A DNA stretch of 64,000 nt, from contig JAVHZZ010000001.1 of NCBI GenBank assembly GCA_036250195.1, positions 378,573,407-378,637,406 of the forward strand. Reading direction: 5' to 3'. The notes below the pieces were generated by a model. It worked only from the letters and a program-made list of their open reading frames with translations, did not search any database and was not told the DNA's origin. A program made the translations under genes and the position numbers. This DNA comes from Mixophyes australis. Lineage: Eukaryota; Chordata; Amphibia; Anura; Limnodynastidae. Below, piece after piece: positions 35,701-48,133 of the stretch. Each line of letters opens with the position of its first letter. Within the stretch, counting starts at the first letter, position 1.

Positions 35701-36584
35701 TTAACATTCCTCAACATCTGTCAACTGCCCCCTGCCCTTCATGTGCTTGGACATTTTTAAAACGTCTTCAGCGTCTTTTTGCTTGCTGAATATTCTATAC
35801 TTTGGTAATGTATGCCAATGAAAGGAGATTGGCCTTAAAGTACATAAGTTGATATAAATCTTGATCTGCAACAGAATAAATTCCTTCCCCCCCATATTGC
35901 AAACTGTACAAGTATACAGATAGATTACATGCAGTGTAGGTGGTCAATATGTGGACTGGACCAAAAGCCTATCAAACATTATGGAGGCACTCGCACAATA
36001 ATGCCACTCATTTATATTGAATCGACAGGCTTACAAAATGTCCATTTACATTGTGTACAGGCATCAAGTGAACGCTAAATTAAATGTTCTAGTAATTAAC
36101 TATGGATCTGTTTCTACCTGGTGGGCATAACCACACGAGCATTAAGTTAGGCAAGTTGCCCTGACTCTTCATAACACCAGCACCATAGAAGTCCACGAGG
36201 GAATATACTAACAGTCAATGTACATTGACTATAGAAATCAATTTTTAATTTTTTGATGTACACCTTGATTTGCTATTCGCCAAATCTATTATTTGCCTTA
36301 AACGCCAGTTTTCCAGATCTCCCTAAAATCGCTGGACATGGCAAAATCACTGCAATCATCAATTTGTAAAAAAAAAACAAAAACGTGTAGCACACACTCC
36401 TGAAACTCTGCTTATGTGAATAGACCATTGACATGATTAAGAAATGTACTGCCTCCCCAAATCCTGAACCAACTCCAGTGGCGGACAGCCTGGTCTGGCT
36501 TCTACTGAAACAGAGAGCAGTCAGTGTGTTCTCCTCCCAGGTACTACCAGCCTTGTGCTGAAAAATGCCGGGGCTTTACCTAAT

Positions 36585-36644
36585 GCTCCGAGCTCTAGGG
36601 GCCACGGTAATAAAGCTCCGAGCTCTAGGGGCCACGGTAATAAA
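36585..36644 (+). repeat. 30-bp perfect tandem duplication
   Basis: gctccgagctctaggggcca plus cggtaataaa is repeated twice exactly. Confidence 0.95.
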
Positions 36645-38543
36645 CAAGAGTGGAACCCCTGGAGTGGCAACTATCCCAGTGCTCCCAATATAATGTACCA
36701 GGATCTTTAAGGCCGCTGCCCATTATTCCAAAATAGTACGAAAAAAAAACAACCATGACTTTAAAATAAACTTTAATTGTTTAAAAGACTCCTTAAACAC
36801 TCGTTCACCACTTTATTAAACATTACCATAGTTTATATCCTCATCTTTTCCTTTGTTCTTGATCTGTCATAGTGGGGGGAGGCAGTGTGCATTTGGTCAC
36901 TAGTATTGCCCACCACTAAATGATCAAAGCATAGTGTTCCCGGAACTCCCCATCACAAGTGATTTGTCATATTTTCAAATTTTGATTGGTTAGAGGTGAA
37001 GTGTTCTGTGAATGCCATGCTTTGATACCATGAATAGAGAATAAATAAATCTAATGTTGTGGGTGGACTAAAACCATTAACAATGCTGTAGCGCTCCGAT
37101 CGCTTCAGTGGAGTTTCCACATGTAGTGCATACACTCATCCCTATTGAAATAAATAGGAAACCCTCAGAAATTTTTATAACATCGCTGGTAAATCATGTT
37201 TTTTGATTTGATCGGAGAGCTCCATTTAGAGTTAGTGAAGCAAATAAAGAAGAACATTTGTGCCTTCAAAAAAAACGTGTTGCATTGCAGGGGGCGGGAG
37301 CAAATTTAAAATGTGCAGACAAATTTTGGAGTGTCCTTGCTCAAATGTAAATTAAGTTGTAAAAATAAAGCTGTCCAGTATTTGAACATGCAAAAAATAG
37401 ATGCAAAATATATAAATAAATGCACTTGCATGCAACTGGGTTTGTCCAGGTTCAGTTTTGCTCCTTTTTTTCTCTTTGTTCGTAATACTAAATGAGCTTC
37501 GATAGAAACTACTTCTTGGCAGATTAGAGCGTTTTGACTATAAATCCACTTTTTGTTTTTTTGGTTGCGATTTTATGGAGATTTTGACTGATTTGAAAAC
37601 TAGTGGGGGAAAAAAACAACGCTAAGTAGGTTCCTCTTCCATTCTAACTCACATAGAGGCATTTATTTTTAATCGGGTAATTTTTATTTAAAATGTTTTG
37701 CACAAACATATCATTAAGATTTCCTTAGTTAAAAATAACAAAGCAAATGTCATTGCAGACAGAAAATACAGAAACGTGTTAACGAGCAGCTAATTAAGGA
37801 TCCAGTAGAGGAGCTATGCTATGTGAGCAAAGTAGGCAAAATGCGTTGCTGCAAACGCAACGACTCACATATTGGTTATTAAGTGGACTCCTGTAATGTC
37901 TGTAGATAACTGTTCTTCATACAGTTATCAAACCATCAGCCATGGTTTTATTTTCTTCCAGGCATTGACCAAATTGCACTTATTACTGTTAATATGGTCC
38001 TGGTTACACAGGTGTGTAAATGACCAAACGAAAAATATGCCAACTGTAAATGAGTATAGATTATTTATTAACATTCATTTACATGGCACAAGCATATTCC
38101 ACAGGACTTTATAATTAGGAAATTTAGGGGTTTGATATACAATGTTTTTAGGTTAATGCTAGTTGTAAAAAGACATTTTTGTTAAATACAACTTAATGTA
38201 TGTCTCTGTACTTCTGCTGACATAACCTCAATAATCCAGTTTTGCATGTCGGTCAACAGTTACCAAGGACAACATTGTGTCTGTAAAATTCAATGAAGGC
38301 TACATTAGTTTTAAAGAAGGTTGCACTATAAATGTATAGAATACTATATAATTCACCACCAATGTTTTGATCATAAGCGTTTTAGTTTGTCCTTGTTCCA
38401 CTTTATGCAGTGTGGATCAGTGTAATAACTCCTACCTGCTGTCACTGATATGACAACCCCCATATGGAGTGGAAGGAAATTAGCTGCAAGAGTTTTGTGC
38501 AATACCTGAATTGTACAATGTTCGATGTATTTCAGAACACACA

Positions 38544-39161
38544 GGGGCACATTTATCAACACTCGCAAAATATGAAAAATAGTTTTCAATCCTTATCACA
38601 TTGATAAGAATTGAACTATTTCTCATATTTATTAAAAAAGCAACACAGGAACAGCAGTTCCTAAAAACTGCTGTTCCTGTGAAGTGGGAAACATACTTAT
38701 CACTGCCTCTTCGTTCCCGAAGCAGCATGCGGTCAACGGGGCTCCTCTTCTGACTCCAGTGCGCACAAACATCTCTGCTCTCTCTCGGCAATGCAGAGAG
38801 AGAGCGGTGAGTGACAGGGAGGGATCATGTGATCCCTCCACACATGAGCTGTTCAGCTCTGCTCTTCGGAGCAGAGCTGACAGCACTGAAACTTTTCATT
38901 TATGATAATGTACACCAGCTTGAGCTGGCGTACATGAACATGTTTGAAAAGTTAATTTCATTTATTGGTAAATAGCGTTACTGAGCATTTCCCATACACT
39001 GTTATGGGGAGTGCTCAGTAAAACGATAGGAGATGCAAAGCAGCAGATATCTATGATATCTGCTGCGATGCTACAATCATAAATAGCAATTTAGTGTTTA
39101 ATTTAATTTAGTGTTGTTTTCGGGGATTTTACAGGGGGGAAACCTTTGATAAATAGGCCCC
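38544..39161. mobile_element. 618-bp inverted-repeat element with ACA duplication
   Basis: ggggcacatttatcaa and ttgataaataggcccc are inverted ends. ACA flanks both sides (38541-38543, 39162-39164). The interior has strong foldbacks (aggaacagcagttcct at about 38647; agctctgctcttcggagcag near 38860). The 3-bp duplication suggests a Harbinger-type origin. Confidence 0.75.
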
Positions 39162-39766
39162 ACAGAGTGTATGTAAGACAACTGTAGGAAGTTTCCTTCT
39201 ATATTTTACATATATAATGCAATTATTCACAAGAATGGACATATCCTTTTTAAGTGTGGTCACATTTGGTTGAAAGCCAAAAAGGAGGTATAGGTCTAAA
39301 AATTATTAGGGTCAAAGGGTCAATATGCATCATCCAAAATCCTCTTGCTTGCTGTGGAGTTGTATGTAAACTATTTATTTAGGAGTCAGTTAAGGGGTAG
39401 AGAAACTCAAATCTCTTGCTTATGGAAATCCGTTTAAATAACGAGCACCCGCAGCCTATATCACATGGCAATCCTTGTTACATAGGTGTGAAAGTGACTG
39501 TGCAGTATGGATTCATTGAAACTGTTGAATGTAAATAAAAGTATATTTTACAGCTTCTTCATGGCTGTCATGTAATATCTTATTTTATCTTTGATAAGCA
39601 GACATTACGACATCTCCCACTCCAACCCCATTTCTTATATCGCCATATCGTTTCTAAATAAGGGTTATGAAGAAATGCGTATCTTAAAATACCCCGCTCC
39701 TTTCCTTCTGAGACTATAGGGGACGATCAGTGTGAGCTTAATGTGAATAGAAGGATTGCCTTCTTA

Positions 39767-40177
39767 AGCTGGGTACACACTACACAGTTTTCATCAGCTA
39801 AATCAGCCGACATACGACCGCTCATTCAAAAGTCGGGTCAGTGTGTACAGTGACACGATGGTCGAAAGTCTGCCCAAATGGACGATTGTCGTCTCATTTG
39901 GTTGGTCCTACCGTTAAATATTTTTGTTACAATCTTGTTTCCGTTGTGTAGTGTGTATAAACTTCCGACCGATCCACAACAGTGAGTAAGAAATTAGTCA
40001 TTTCTCACGACAACATGGCTGTAAAAAGTCGCTAAAGGGATGTCCACTCTTCCCTTTATTGTCCTAAACAAGGCTAGTGTGTATGCAGTCCATGGACCGA
40101 GCGATCGGAACATCGATCGCATGTAAAATCGCTCGGCATAAAAAGTCTGTGGAAATTTCTGTAGTGTGTACCCAGCT
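39767..40177. mobile_element. Harbinger-type MITE with TTA duplication
   Basis: AGCTGGGTACACACTACA and TGTAGTGTGTACCCAGCT are perfect inverted ends. TTA flanks the element on both sides (39764-39766, 40178-40180), the target site preferred by PIF/Harbinger transposases. It is non-coding. Confidence 0.88.
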
Positions 40178-40800
40178 TTACTCTATTCTTCCGCAGACAT
40201 TTGGGGAAAACAAACAGGACTTTCACATGTCCTAACCTTTGTAAAACACAATTAGGTGGGGGAAACGCGTTAGGGTGCTCGGAAGAATGTATGCAGCTAC
40301 TGTATTGAGTAAAATATACCAATATGCAGAGTTGGACATATCTCAAGTAACCAGGGCTTCTCCAAATACTGTGCTTATGCCTAATATTTGAATGCTTCTA
40401 AGGACCTTATTGAAGTACTCTTTGGGAGATACCACTGCCTAATTTTTAACCACATCAGTGATAGCCATTGAAAGGGCCACTAAATCATAAAATATGAGTA
40501 GATATCAAATGGCATCCTGTAGCATTCACAAATCTACATGTAAAAGTTTCCATACATTGCCAGAACTTGTGATTTACGCTGTCTGCTCTTATTGCCGTGT
40601 CAGTACATGCAGTGTCGTTGGGCTTATTAGCAGGATGTTCGATGTGCATTGGCATAACTATTTCAACTATTAAAACCAATAATTAGTACATAGTTATTAA
40701 ACTTTTAATTGTGGCTCTTTTGTTAAAAGCGATGTCTCGCGTTAGAGGACTATTTATCTGTGATAAGATGACTTTTATTTATTTTCCTTTTATCTCACAG

Positions 40801-40879
40801 GTTGCCTGTTGTATCCCTGCGCAAGCCATGAAACGTGGACGATTACCCAGCAGCAGTGAAGAGTCTGATGACAATGCCA
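40801..40879 (+). CDS. JADE1: JADE1, first coding exon (5'UTR end plus codons 1-17)
   Basis: JADE1 is a nuclear PHD-finger scaffold of the HBO1 (KAT7) histone H4/H3 acetyltransferase complex and a VHL partner. This exon follows a pyrimidine-rich acceptor (ttttatctcacag) and has 27 bases of 5'UTR before the ATG at 40828. It encodes MKRGRLPSSSEESDDNA plus the first base of a Ser codon, and ends at a consensus donor (gtaagt at 40880). I recognise the peptide as the JADE1 start; human JADE1 differs at only a few positions here. JADE2 and JADE3 begin differently, so the paralogue call is secure. It splices in phase to 58772-58851. The serine/acidic stretch is typical of the family's disordered N-terminus. 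An in-frame ATG at 40732 is intronic and is not the start. Confidence 0.95.
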
Positions 40880-42125
40880 GTAAGTTCTCTCTCTACACCT
40901 CTTACTAGTGAAATCTATTTCACCAGAGGACATGTACAGTATGCATTAAAGAGGTTTATGGGTAACCAAGGTGAGCGAGTCTAAAGCAGAGGAAAAGAAT
41001 TCTCTTTATTGCACGCGTAAGCAATATGATTGTCTGTTAACAATTGTGTATGTAATATGAAAATATATACATGTGTTGTAAATAGTGCTGTTATACAAGG
41101 TAGCTTGTTTTTTCAGATAAAATATGATACTTTAAGCTACCTGAAAGTATCTTACAGCATTATAGTTGTAACATGTCTCCTATATTGTGTTTGTTATGTT
41201 GTACCCCTAAGGTGACGCATATCAGGAATGATATTAGTCTACGACAGCCCTCAGAGGTCTATATAAAGCATTGGAACTTGCCTGTCACCACCAAGTGCAG
41301 AAAGAATGTTTGGACTGCAGTCACCTTTTTAGTTTTAGATATGTTTTGAATATTTAATTTTGATGTTTCCTAGTGTAACTAGGAGAATACACTTACTCTA
41401 CAACAACTTAGATTTCTGCCCCTAGTACCCATCATACCTAGATGTGTTACTAAAAAAAGCAGCAGTTATTAGCATTTGTGGTACACAGTCGATGGTGATT
41501 TATACACATGTAACAACCTTTTGAACTCTGCACCTATCCCAAACCAGACTGATCCAGCCTGGATCCCCTAGGACTTATTTTAATGTGTTCTGTATTTAGA
41601 CTAGAGTGGTATGGGCTCAGGCTGTTTGCTTTGAATGTACAACACTTTTGGACAACCACTTCGCAAAAGAAAGATACATGCTGGTGCTCCTGGTGGAATT
41701 AGTCAGTCCATGGTTCATAAGAGACAGTAGAGCTATGTACAGCTTGCAATGTACTTGTAAAATCTGCATCATTAGTTTACTTTGGGGAGATGGGGTGCTG
41801 TGTTTTTTTGAGAAAGGACTGGTAAAGTGAACAATCTCTTTAAATTACACAGGGCTTTTTCTTTTTTTTTTTCCCCCTCCTTTTTCTTTACCATGAGATA
41901 GTAAACTTTGTTAAACATTTGATGTATTGTTTTGTGTCAAAAGTAAGCATAAGGGGGAGGTGGATAAAAGGCTTTTATTTTTTAAACAAAAAGAAAGTTG
42001 TCAGCGCTTATCCTTTAAACTGCATATCTGTGTGTGTCTAGCAAAATGAAAAGATGAGGTATTACTTCATATTTTTATCAAAAGACTTAAGCCTGCATCC
42101 CAACGTCAAGGGTACCTCATTATAT

Positions 42126-42860
42126 GCATATTTATTTTTTAAAATCTGTTTATTTTCATCAACAACAAATACAGGGATTATAAATCAAAGACAGCGGGTA
42201 ACAAATTGGCAATACAATGACTTACGTAATGTAACATATTAGGTATAGTGTTAAAATAATGCAATTAAGTGAGAGCCAAAGTGGTCTAGTCTAAATGCTT
42301 GCAATGGAAATATGCTACTGACTGTTGTCTATTTCGCAGTAGCGAGTCCTGGAAAAGATCCCAGGATTGAAACCAAGGGAGATGCAATGTTGTTGGATTT
42401 TACTTTTATAAAGGGGAGAAGGGAATCGTTGGAGGGATTGGGGGGGGGGGGGATACAGACAGGAATGGGGGAGAAGGAACAAATCATTGAGAGAAAAGAG
42501 GGAGGGAAAGAGTGGTGACAGTAGAAGTGAGAAAACATCCGGAACGGGGTGACCTGCATGTCTGCTGCCCTAGAACAGGGGAGGGGAGAAGAGTTGGAGG
42601 ACCCCCCCCAAGGAGATCTAAAGTTAACAGGAAGGTAGAAGAAGGGTATCTGTTCACTGGGTGCCAGGCATCGATGTTTGGTGGTAGGTGTACTATTGGT
42701 CCCATATATTGTGGAAATTGGACAGTTTGTCCCGGAGAAAGCTTGTGATGTATTCCATTGATACTGTATACCATACCCATGGGGGATGGGGGATGGGGAT
42801 GGGGGGTGGGGGGGGGGGGGCAGGAGGATCTCCAGTCTGTGGCAATCTGCAGAGAAGGCT
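42126..42860 (-). repeat. Possible antisense retrotransposon 3' end with G-runs
   Basis: The left end resembles a reversed A-rich 3' terminus (aaaatctgtttattttcatc). To the right come G-tracts at 42439-42452 and 42780-42822, i.e. C-rich on the minus strand. L1-type 3'UTRs can have such tracts, but no coding motif is present. Confidence 0.3.
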
Positions 42861-43356
42861 TTTCTTTAACGACCTATTTGTATATTAAAAAGTGGCTAGA
42901 TAGGGAGCAATGTTATACATTCCACTGGTGAATGCACCTAAAAATAGGAATTAAAAATATGCCAACTTTTGTTAATGATACGATCAGCAAACAGGTGATG
43001 GAATGCTGCAAGTAACGTTCATAGGCCGTCATTCTTATACAAGTGTATGCCAAATCTTTCACTCAAAACAATCAAAAGATCCATATTTTTAGGTGTGTTC
43101 ACTATGCTATTCAATGCACTATGAACCGAGTGTGCATGAGAACTGCTGTCTGTGCACAGCATTTTGTTACACACTGCTTTTGGTAAATTTCATCTGCGGT
43201 CACATTGTTCAAATGCATGTGTGATGTTTAAAAAGACAATTAACCAAGAAAAAAAAATGGATATGTTTTTTGTATTTTCTTTATTTGGCTACAGGGCTGA
43301 TAGCATGTAGAAGGAGCATGTGTAATTACCACTGTGACAATAGTAGATATGTCAGT

Positions 43357-43362
<6 letters not shown>

Positions 43363-43398
<36 letters not shown>

Positions 43399-43400
43399 CT
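43363..43400. repeat. Poly-T tract
   Basis: Thirty-eight consecutive T, perhaps an antisense retrotransposon tail. Confidence 0.95.
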
Positions 43401-44599
43401 AGTTTAAATATTTAACCTTGTCTTAGTATACACACTCAAACAACGTAAGTATGTACAAGCTCTATAATGACATCTGCTATTTGTAGCAACAGGTAGTGAC
43501 TACTTAGAAACAAGAACAGCATTGAATGTAAGTGACAGAACCTTGTATTTACGGGGATTTTAGCTGTCATACAGATTAACGCCCATTTTCTTTCAAAGAA
43601 TTAATGGTAAATTAGTGTCTTGTGAATTCACGAGATGACATGATCGTGTGTAAAGGGAACACGGTTGTTAAGCAAGAATGTGCAGTTTAGTTGTACCTGA
43701 ATTACTGTATAACTATATAAACACACATTGCTATGCACTTACAGGTATATTAATAGTTTAATTAGGCTTGCTGTGTGGTGGAAAAAGTCATGGTCCATTT
43801 TAATATATTTGTTTACAATATTATTAATGCAATTTTCCGATCTTGCACTGTGATATTTAGTTGCCTCTAGTGTAATGCTGATTGTAGTTTTTAACCCAGG
43901 AGCGTAACTACAAATGGCAGAGCTCCGCAGCAAAAGATGTAAGCTGCGCCCACGCGCTGCTATGTGCAATGTATTTCAATCCCAATTTATGTTGTGTGAC
44001 ACCGTAATGTAACAGTGATCAGTCAGGTCAGGAAGATTATAGGCTGTAGATACACATTTTAAATATCCCGTACAAAACCAGCACACCAGCTCTAACTAGG
44101 GGGGAAAAAAAATCTGTATAGCTGGAATTACTTGTATACTGTTTTATTCTGTAATTACAGATGTGTACAGTGCTCTTAGCTTTTATGAAAAAACAAAAAA
44201 CACAAATAAAACACAATAATTGCATTACAATAATTCTACTAAGTATTTATTACAAACTCCAGTGTGGGGATTGGCAGGACTGTGACAAATATGAAAAGCC
44301 GCATAGAGTATTGTTTAAATAGGATTTTAACCACAGGAAATAAAATTTTAATTTGAGCATTCACTCTAGGTATAATGCGTACCAATGCACTAACCGACCT
44401 ATGCATACTTTTAGTTGTTTTTTTTATTATTTTCTTTCTTTATTTATTTTTTTATTTTTTTTTACTTATTTGAAATGATCTGTCTTGCATGTAGACAGGC
44501 AGGTTGTAGCTGAGTTTGTGAAGACCTGTCTGTGCTGAGATAATGAAGAAACGCCCTCTGCTGACTGTTGGGAACAAGTTGAACTTTCTCACACTAGGA

Positions 44600-44786
44600 C
44601 AGTGGATCCCAAACTTTCTTAGTTTGATGCACCCTTAGTGTCTCCATAATTTTTTCAAGGCACCCATAAACCAAAATAATTACCAAGTAGTCACCCGCCT
44701 TGCTTACCACCAGCCCTGGCAACGGCACCCCAGGGAGATCTCTCGCGCACCCCAAGGAGCCACGGCACCCAGTTTGGGAATCACTG
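44600..44786. mobile_element. hAT-type MITE, copy 1
   Basis: cagtggatcccaaactttc and gtttgggaatcactg are inverted ends. cactagga and cagtagga outside are a 7/8 target duplication. A second copy lies at 59735-59906. Confidence 0.85.
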
Positions 44787-45200
44787 CAGTAGGATCTAGG
44801 ATGTTTCTAGACAATTTGAGCCAGGGATGCTTATAATGTACAGCCATAGAATTTATTCTCATCATAAGGACTAATATATTTCTGACCTGCGCTTCACCCT
44901 CAAAGTGTATAACGTTGTTTGTTTAATTTTAAACCGGTGTTTAATTTTTCTACTGTTGCCTGACTCGGCAGCATTGTTGACTCCCTTCTTCTGTGAACAT
45001 ATGATTCATGTGTACGTGAAGTTGGTGGGAGAGGTCTTCAACAACCCAGGTGTTAGTTTGAGAGAGAACTGCCTGAGCATTAGAGCTGATCTCCTTCACT
45101 GAATCAGGGCATAGTCTTCCACCAAAAAAATTTTTTGGGATGAAATTGGGCTTCATTTCTGACCATTCAATCTGACACCATGATGATGTGTGTATGTATA

Positions 45201-45345
45201 TGTACATGGCCAAAAATATTGGCACCCTTGCAGTGTTTAGCTCCATTCCATTTCCTCCAGAAAAATGTTGAAATTAAAAAATATTTTAGTATCCAAATAT
45301 GTGAGAGTTGTCTCCTTTTCAGGAGAATATAACAATTCTGTTATC
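45201..45345 (+). repeat. Tc1-like 5' end fragment
   Basis: tggccaaaaatattggcacc followed by ttgaaattaaaaaatatttt matches the left end of the copy at 46602-47730. It is cut off where the LINE begins. Confidence 0.7.
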
Positions 45346-45349
45346 ACTG

Positions 45350-46541
45350 TGTGTTGGTCTCTAAGCTATTCTCTCTCTACACCACCTCTCTCGGTGAACT
45401 TATTCCATCATTTGGCTTCCAATACGACCTCTATACTGATGACATGCAAATCTATCTTTCTTCCCTTGTCCTCTTTCCTGCATTCCTAACCCAAATAACC
45501 AGCTGTCTCTTGACTAACTACCTGGATGTCACAGCGCTTCCTCAAACTCAACATTTCCAAATCCGAGCTCATCATCTTTCCTCCTGCCAATGTTACTGTC
45601 CCTCCCAGTGTCTCCCTCTTGGTTGACAACATAAATCTCTCTCCTGTCACCCAAGCCCCGCTGCCTTGAAGTCACTTTTGACTAAGCCCTAAGTTTTACC
45701 CCTCATATTCAGTCCCTCATCAAATCCTGCCACTTCCTCCTCTGTAACATCACGAAAATCTGTCCCTTTCTCTCTCGGGAAAGAACTAAAATCCTGGTCC
45801 ATTCATTCATCATTTCTCATGACTATTGCAACCTCCTTCTCATTGGCCTTCCTGACTCTTGTTTTTCTGAACTTAAAACCATACAAAATGCTGCTTCTAG
45901 GCTCCTCTTCCTCTCCCATCACTCCTCTTCTGCTACTTTTCTGCATAAATCCCTTCATTGACTCCCAGAATTCAGTTCAAGTTCCTTTCTCTTACTTACA
46001 AGCCCTTACCAACAATTCTCCCCCTTACATCTCCGACCTTGTCTTGAGGTGCATTCTGCCTCTGACCTCCGCCTCAGTTCACCTTTAATTACCTCCTCTC
46101 ATGCTCGCCTCCAAGACTTCTGCCATGCTACCTTCATTCTTTTGAACTCCCTACCCCGCCTCACTGCACTGTCCCCCAACCTTCAGTCCTTCAAAAGCTC
46201 AAAACTCACCTTTTCAAGCTCGCCTATTCTACCACCTCCTGACCATCTCCATTGCATCCTCTTCCATCGCCTGCTTTCTCCATTTTCTCCCAACTAGTCC
46301 TACTGACTCTCACCACTGCTCTAGTATGTAAGCTCTCACTAGGGTTCTCTTTACCTATTGTCCCATGTCTGTCTGTCTGACTCCCTTGTATGTCCTGTCA
46401 TGTATATTGCTTCACTCTGTGTGAGTCCCCATAGCATTACTCACATTCATCTGTGTTCTATGTATTTCCTAAATTATTTGTTAATTGCTTCTGTATCCGG
46501 CGCTACGGAATCTGTGGTGTCTTATAAATAAATAATAATGG
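45350..46541 (+). pseudogene. L2-type LINE, 3' half of ORF2 plus tail
   Basis: [17 protein letters not shown] (about 45410-45460) is the RT palm motif, with YTDD for the usual YADD. Multiple frames then continue through LNSLPRLTALSPNLQSFKSS to a terminal tail ggcgctacggaatctgtggt then aaataataatg at 46541. Frameshifts are many. It is a 5'-truncated, inactive copy. Confidence 0.85.
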
Positions 46542-46601
46542 ACAGCTAGAATACACACAAACACCTAAAAGGATGGTTTCTAGCCAATTTCCTTATTATA
46601 G

Positions 46602-47730
46602 ATATATGCGGTAGTGGCCACAAATATTGACATGCTTTCAGTTTTTTGTTTGTTTTTGTTTTTTTCTTTTCTTTTTCTTTGTTTTGTTTTTTAATACACC
46701 ATTTTGTCCAGACAATTGCTGAAATTAAAAAATATTTTGGTATCCACATGTGTTTATTTGGTTTGCTGTGGAATATAACAGAAAAGTTAGTAGATTATTC
46801 CACACACAAATCATTAAATGGGCTGGACAAAATTACTTATTTGAAAGTAGTTAGAAATAATTTAGATTTCAAGTAGGTGATTCTTCTTTACTTTGGAACT
46901 GAACTCGCCTGTGGTGAGTAGCAGGTTGCTACAATCTAAAAATCATTTATTAAACTAGTTTGAATAGACACAATGATTTAATATCATGTTTAGTGCCACT
47001 GTGTGTACTGCAGTACACAATCTCAAGGCTACAAATCAGTCTAGAGAGAGACATTGATGTTTCCACCATTATTGGGAATTTTAAGGCCTGTCGCACTGTA
47101 GTCAACCTCCCTGGAAAGAGAACTTGATTGCAGAGCAGAATTGTTAGAATGGTGGAGAAAGCGCCTCTATCTATTACCAAACAGATTGAAGCTTGCCTTC
47201 AGACACAAGGTACAACCGTTTAATCTCGCACAATCGATTGCCAATTCAATGAAAGGGGTTTTTATGGTTGGAGTCCCAGGAGGACCCCAATGCTGGGGGA
47301 GACGCACAAGAAAGCCCAACTGAAGTTTGCCCAAACACATCTGAACAAGCCAAATTCCTTCTGGGAGCACGTCGTCCTGTGGACAGATGAGAATTTTAGT
47401 ATTTTGGTAATGCACATCCTCCTTACGTCTACAGAAAGCAAAACGAAGAATCTTCCTTACCATCACACATGGAAGAAGTTAAGTGATGTTTTGGGGTTGC
47501 TCATGGCCAGCAATGAGTCCAGATCTAAATCACATAGAACACCTGTGGAGAGATCTGAAAACAGCAGTTTGGAGAAGGCACCTTCACATCTGGGAGAACT
47601 GCACAAGAAGAGTGGACCAAATTGCCAGTAGAGGTGCAGGAAGCTCATCCCTGGCTATAGGAAGCAGATGACTGCAGTTAGTTTGAGCAAAGGCTGCGTT
47701 AACAAATATTAAGTCTGTATTAAGTCTGGA
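46602..47730 (+). pseudogene. Tc1-like transposon, internally deleted
   Basis: The left end is ggccacaaatattgacatgc. Frames in the right half carry AQTHLNKPNSFWEHVVLWTD (first catalytic Asp) and, in another frame, MSPDLNHIEHLWRDLKTAVW (third acidic residue region). The middle QDN segment is missing, so it cannot transpose. The right end is near caaatattaagtctg. Confidence 0.85.
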
Positions 47731-48133
47731 GTGTCTATAATTCTATAGATCATGCACACACCATGCCAGTTTAATATTGTAAGCTGTTGTTTGCTTGTGG
47801 AGAGCAAGAAAATGTCCTATCTTCATGTACAGTTATCAGTACTATCAAAGTAGGTCTTCCTGTCCTGCAACATAAAGTATGGTGGGTGCAGGAAAACGCT
47901 TCCATCTCGTGTCAGTTTATCAAAATTTTGTCAACTCTGAAATCTTTTAGAAACCTTTAGACACATTGGTGACTAATGTACTCATAAGTAAATTGTATTT
48001 TAGGGTTAGTGGTTAATCAAAACATTTTCCAAAGAATAATGATCAAGTACAGAAGTACAAAATCTATAGGTTGTAACCACAAATCTGTTCCGAGAATCTG
48101 CTTTTGGCATCCCTTGATTTTCCTGTATACATA

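Larger units (their letters stand above)
24071..40800 (+). other. Probable JADE1 first intron, repeat-bearing non-coding DNA
   Basis: Between the CpG-rich block and the first coding exon I see only transposon-derived and unassigned sequence: a Tc1 copy (25503-26567), a long palindrome (26985-27408), several MITEs, a hAT remnant (30703-31265), L2-type LINE pieces (32541-33015, 33555-33946) and two (TA)n arrays. Unassigned stretches include 24071-25500, 28030-30460, 31270-32540, 33950-35150 and 35700-38540. That it is an intron is inferred from the CpG block being the gene start. Confidence 0.5.

Noticed and set aside
42512..42888. Gly-rich frames
   Set aside because: Products of G-runs and low complexity.
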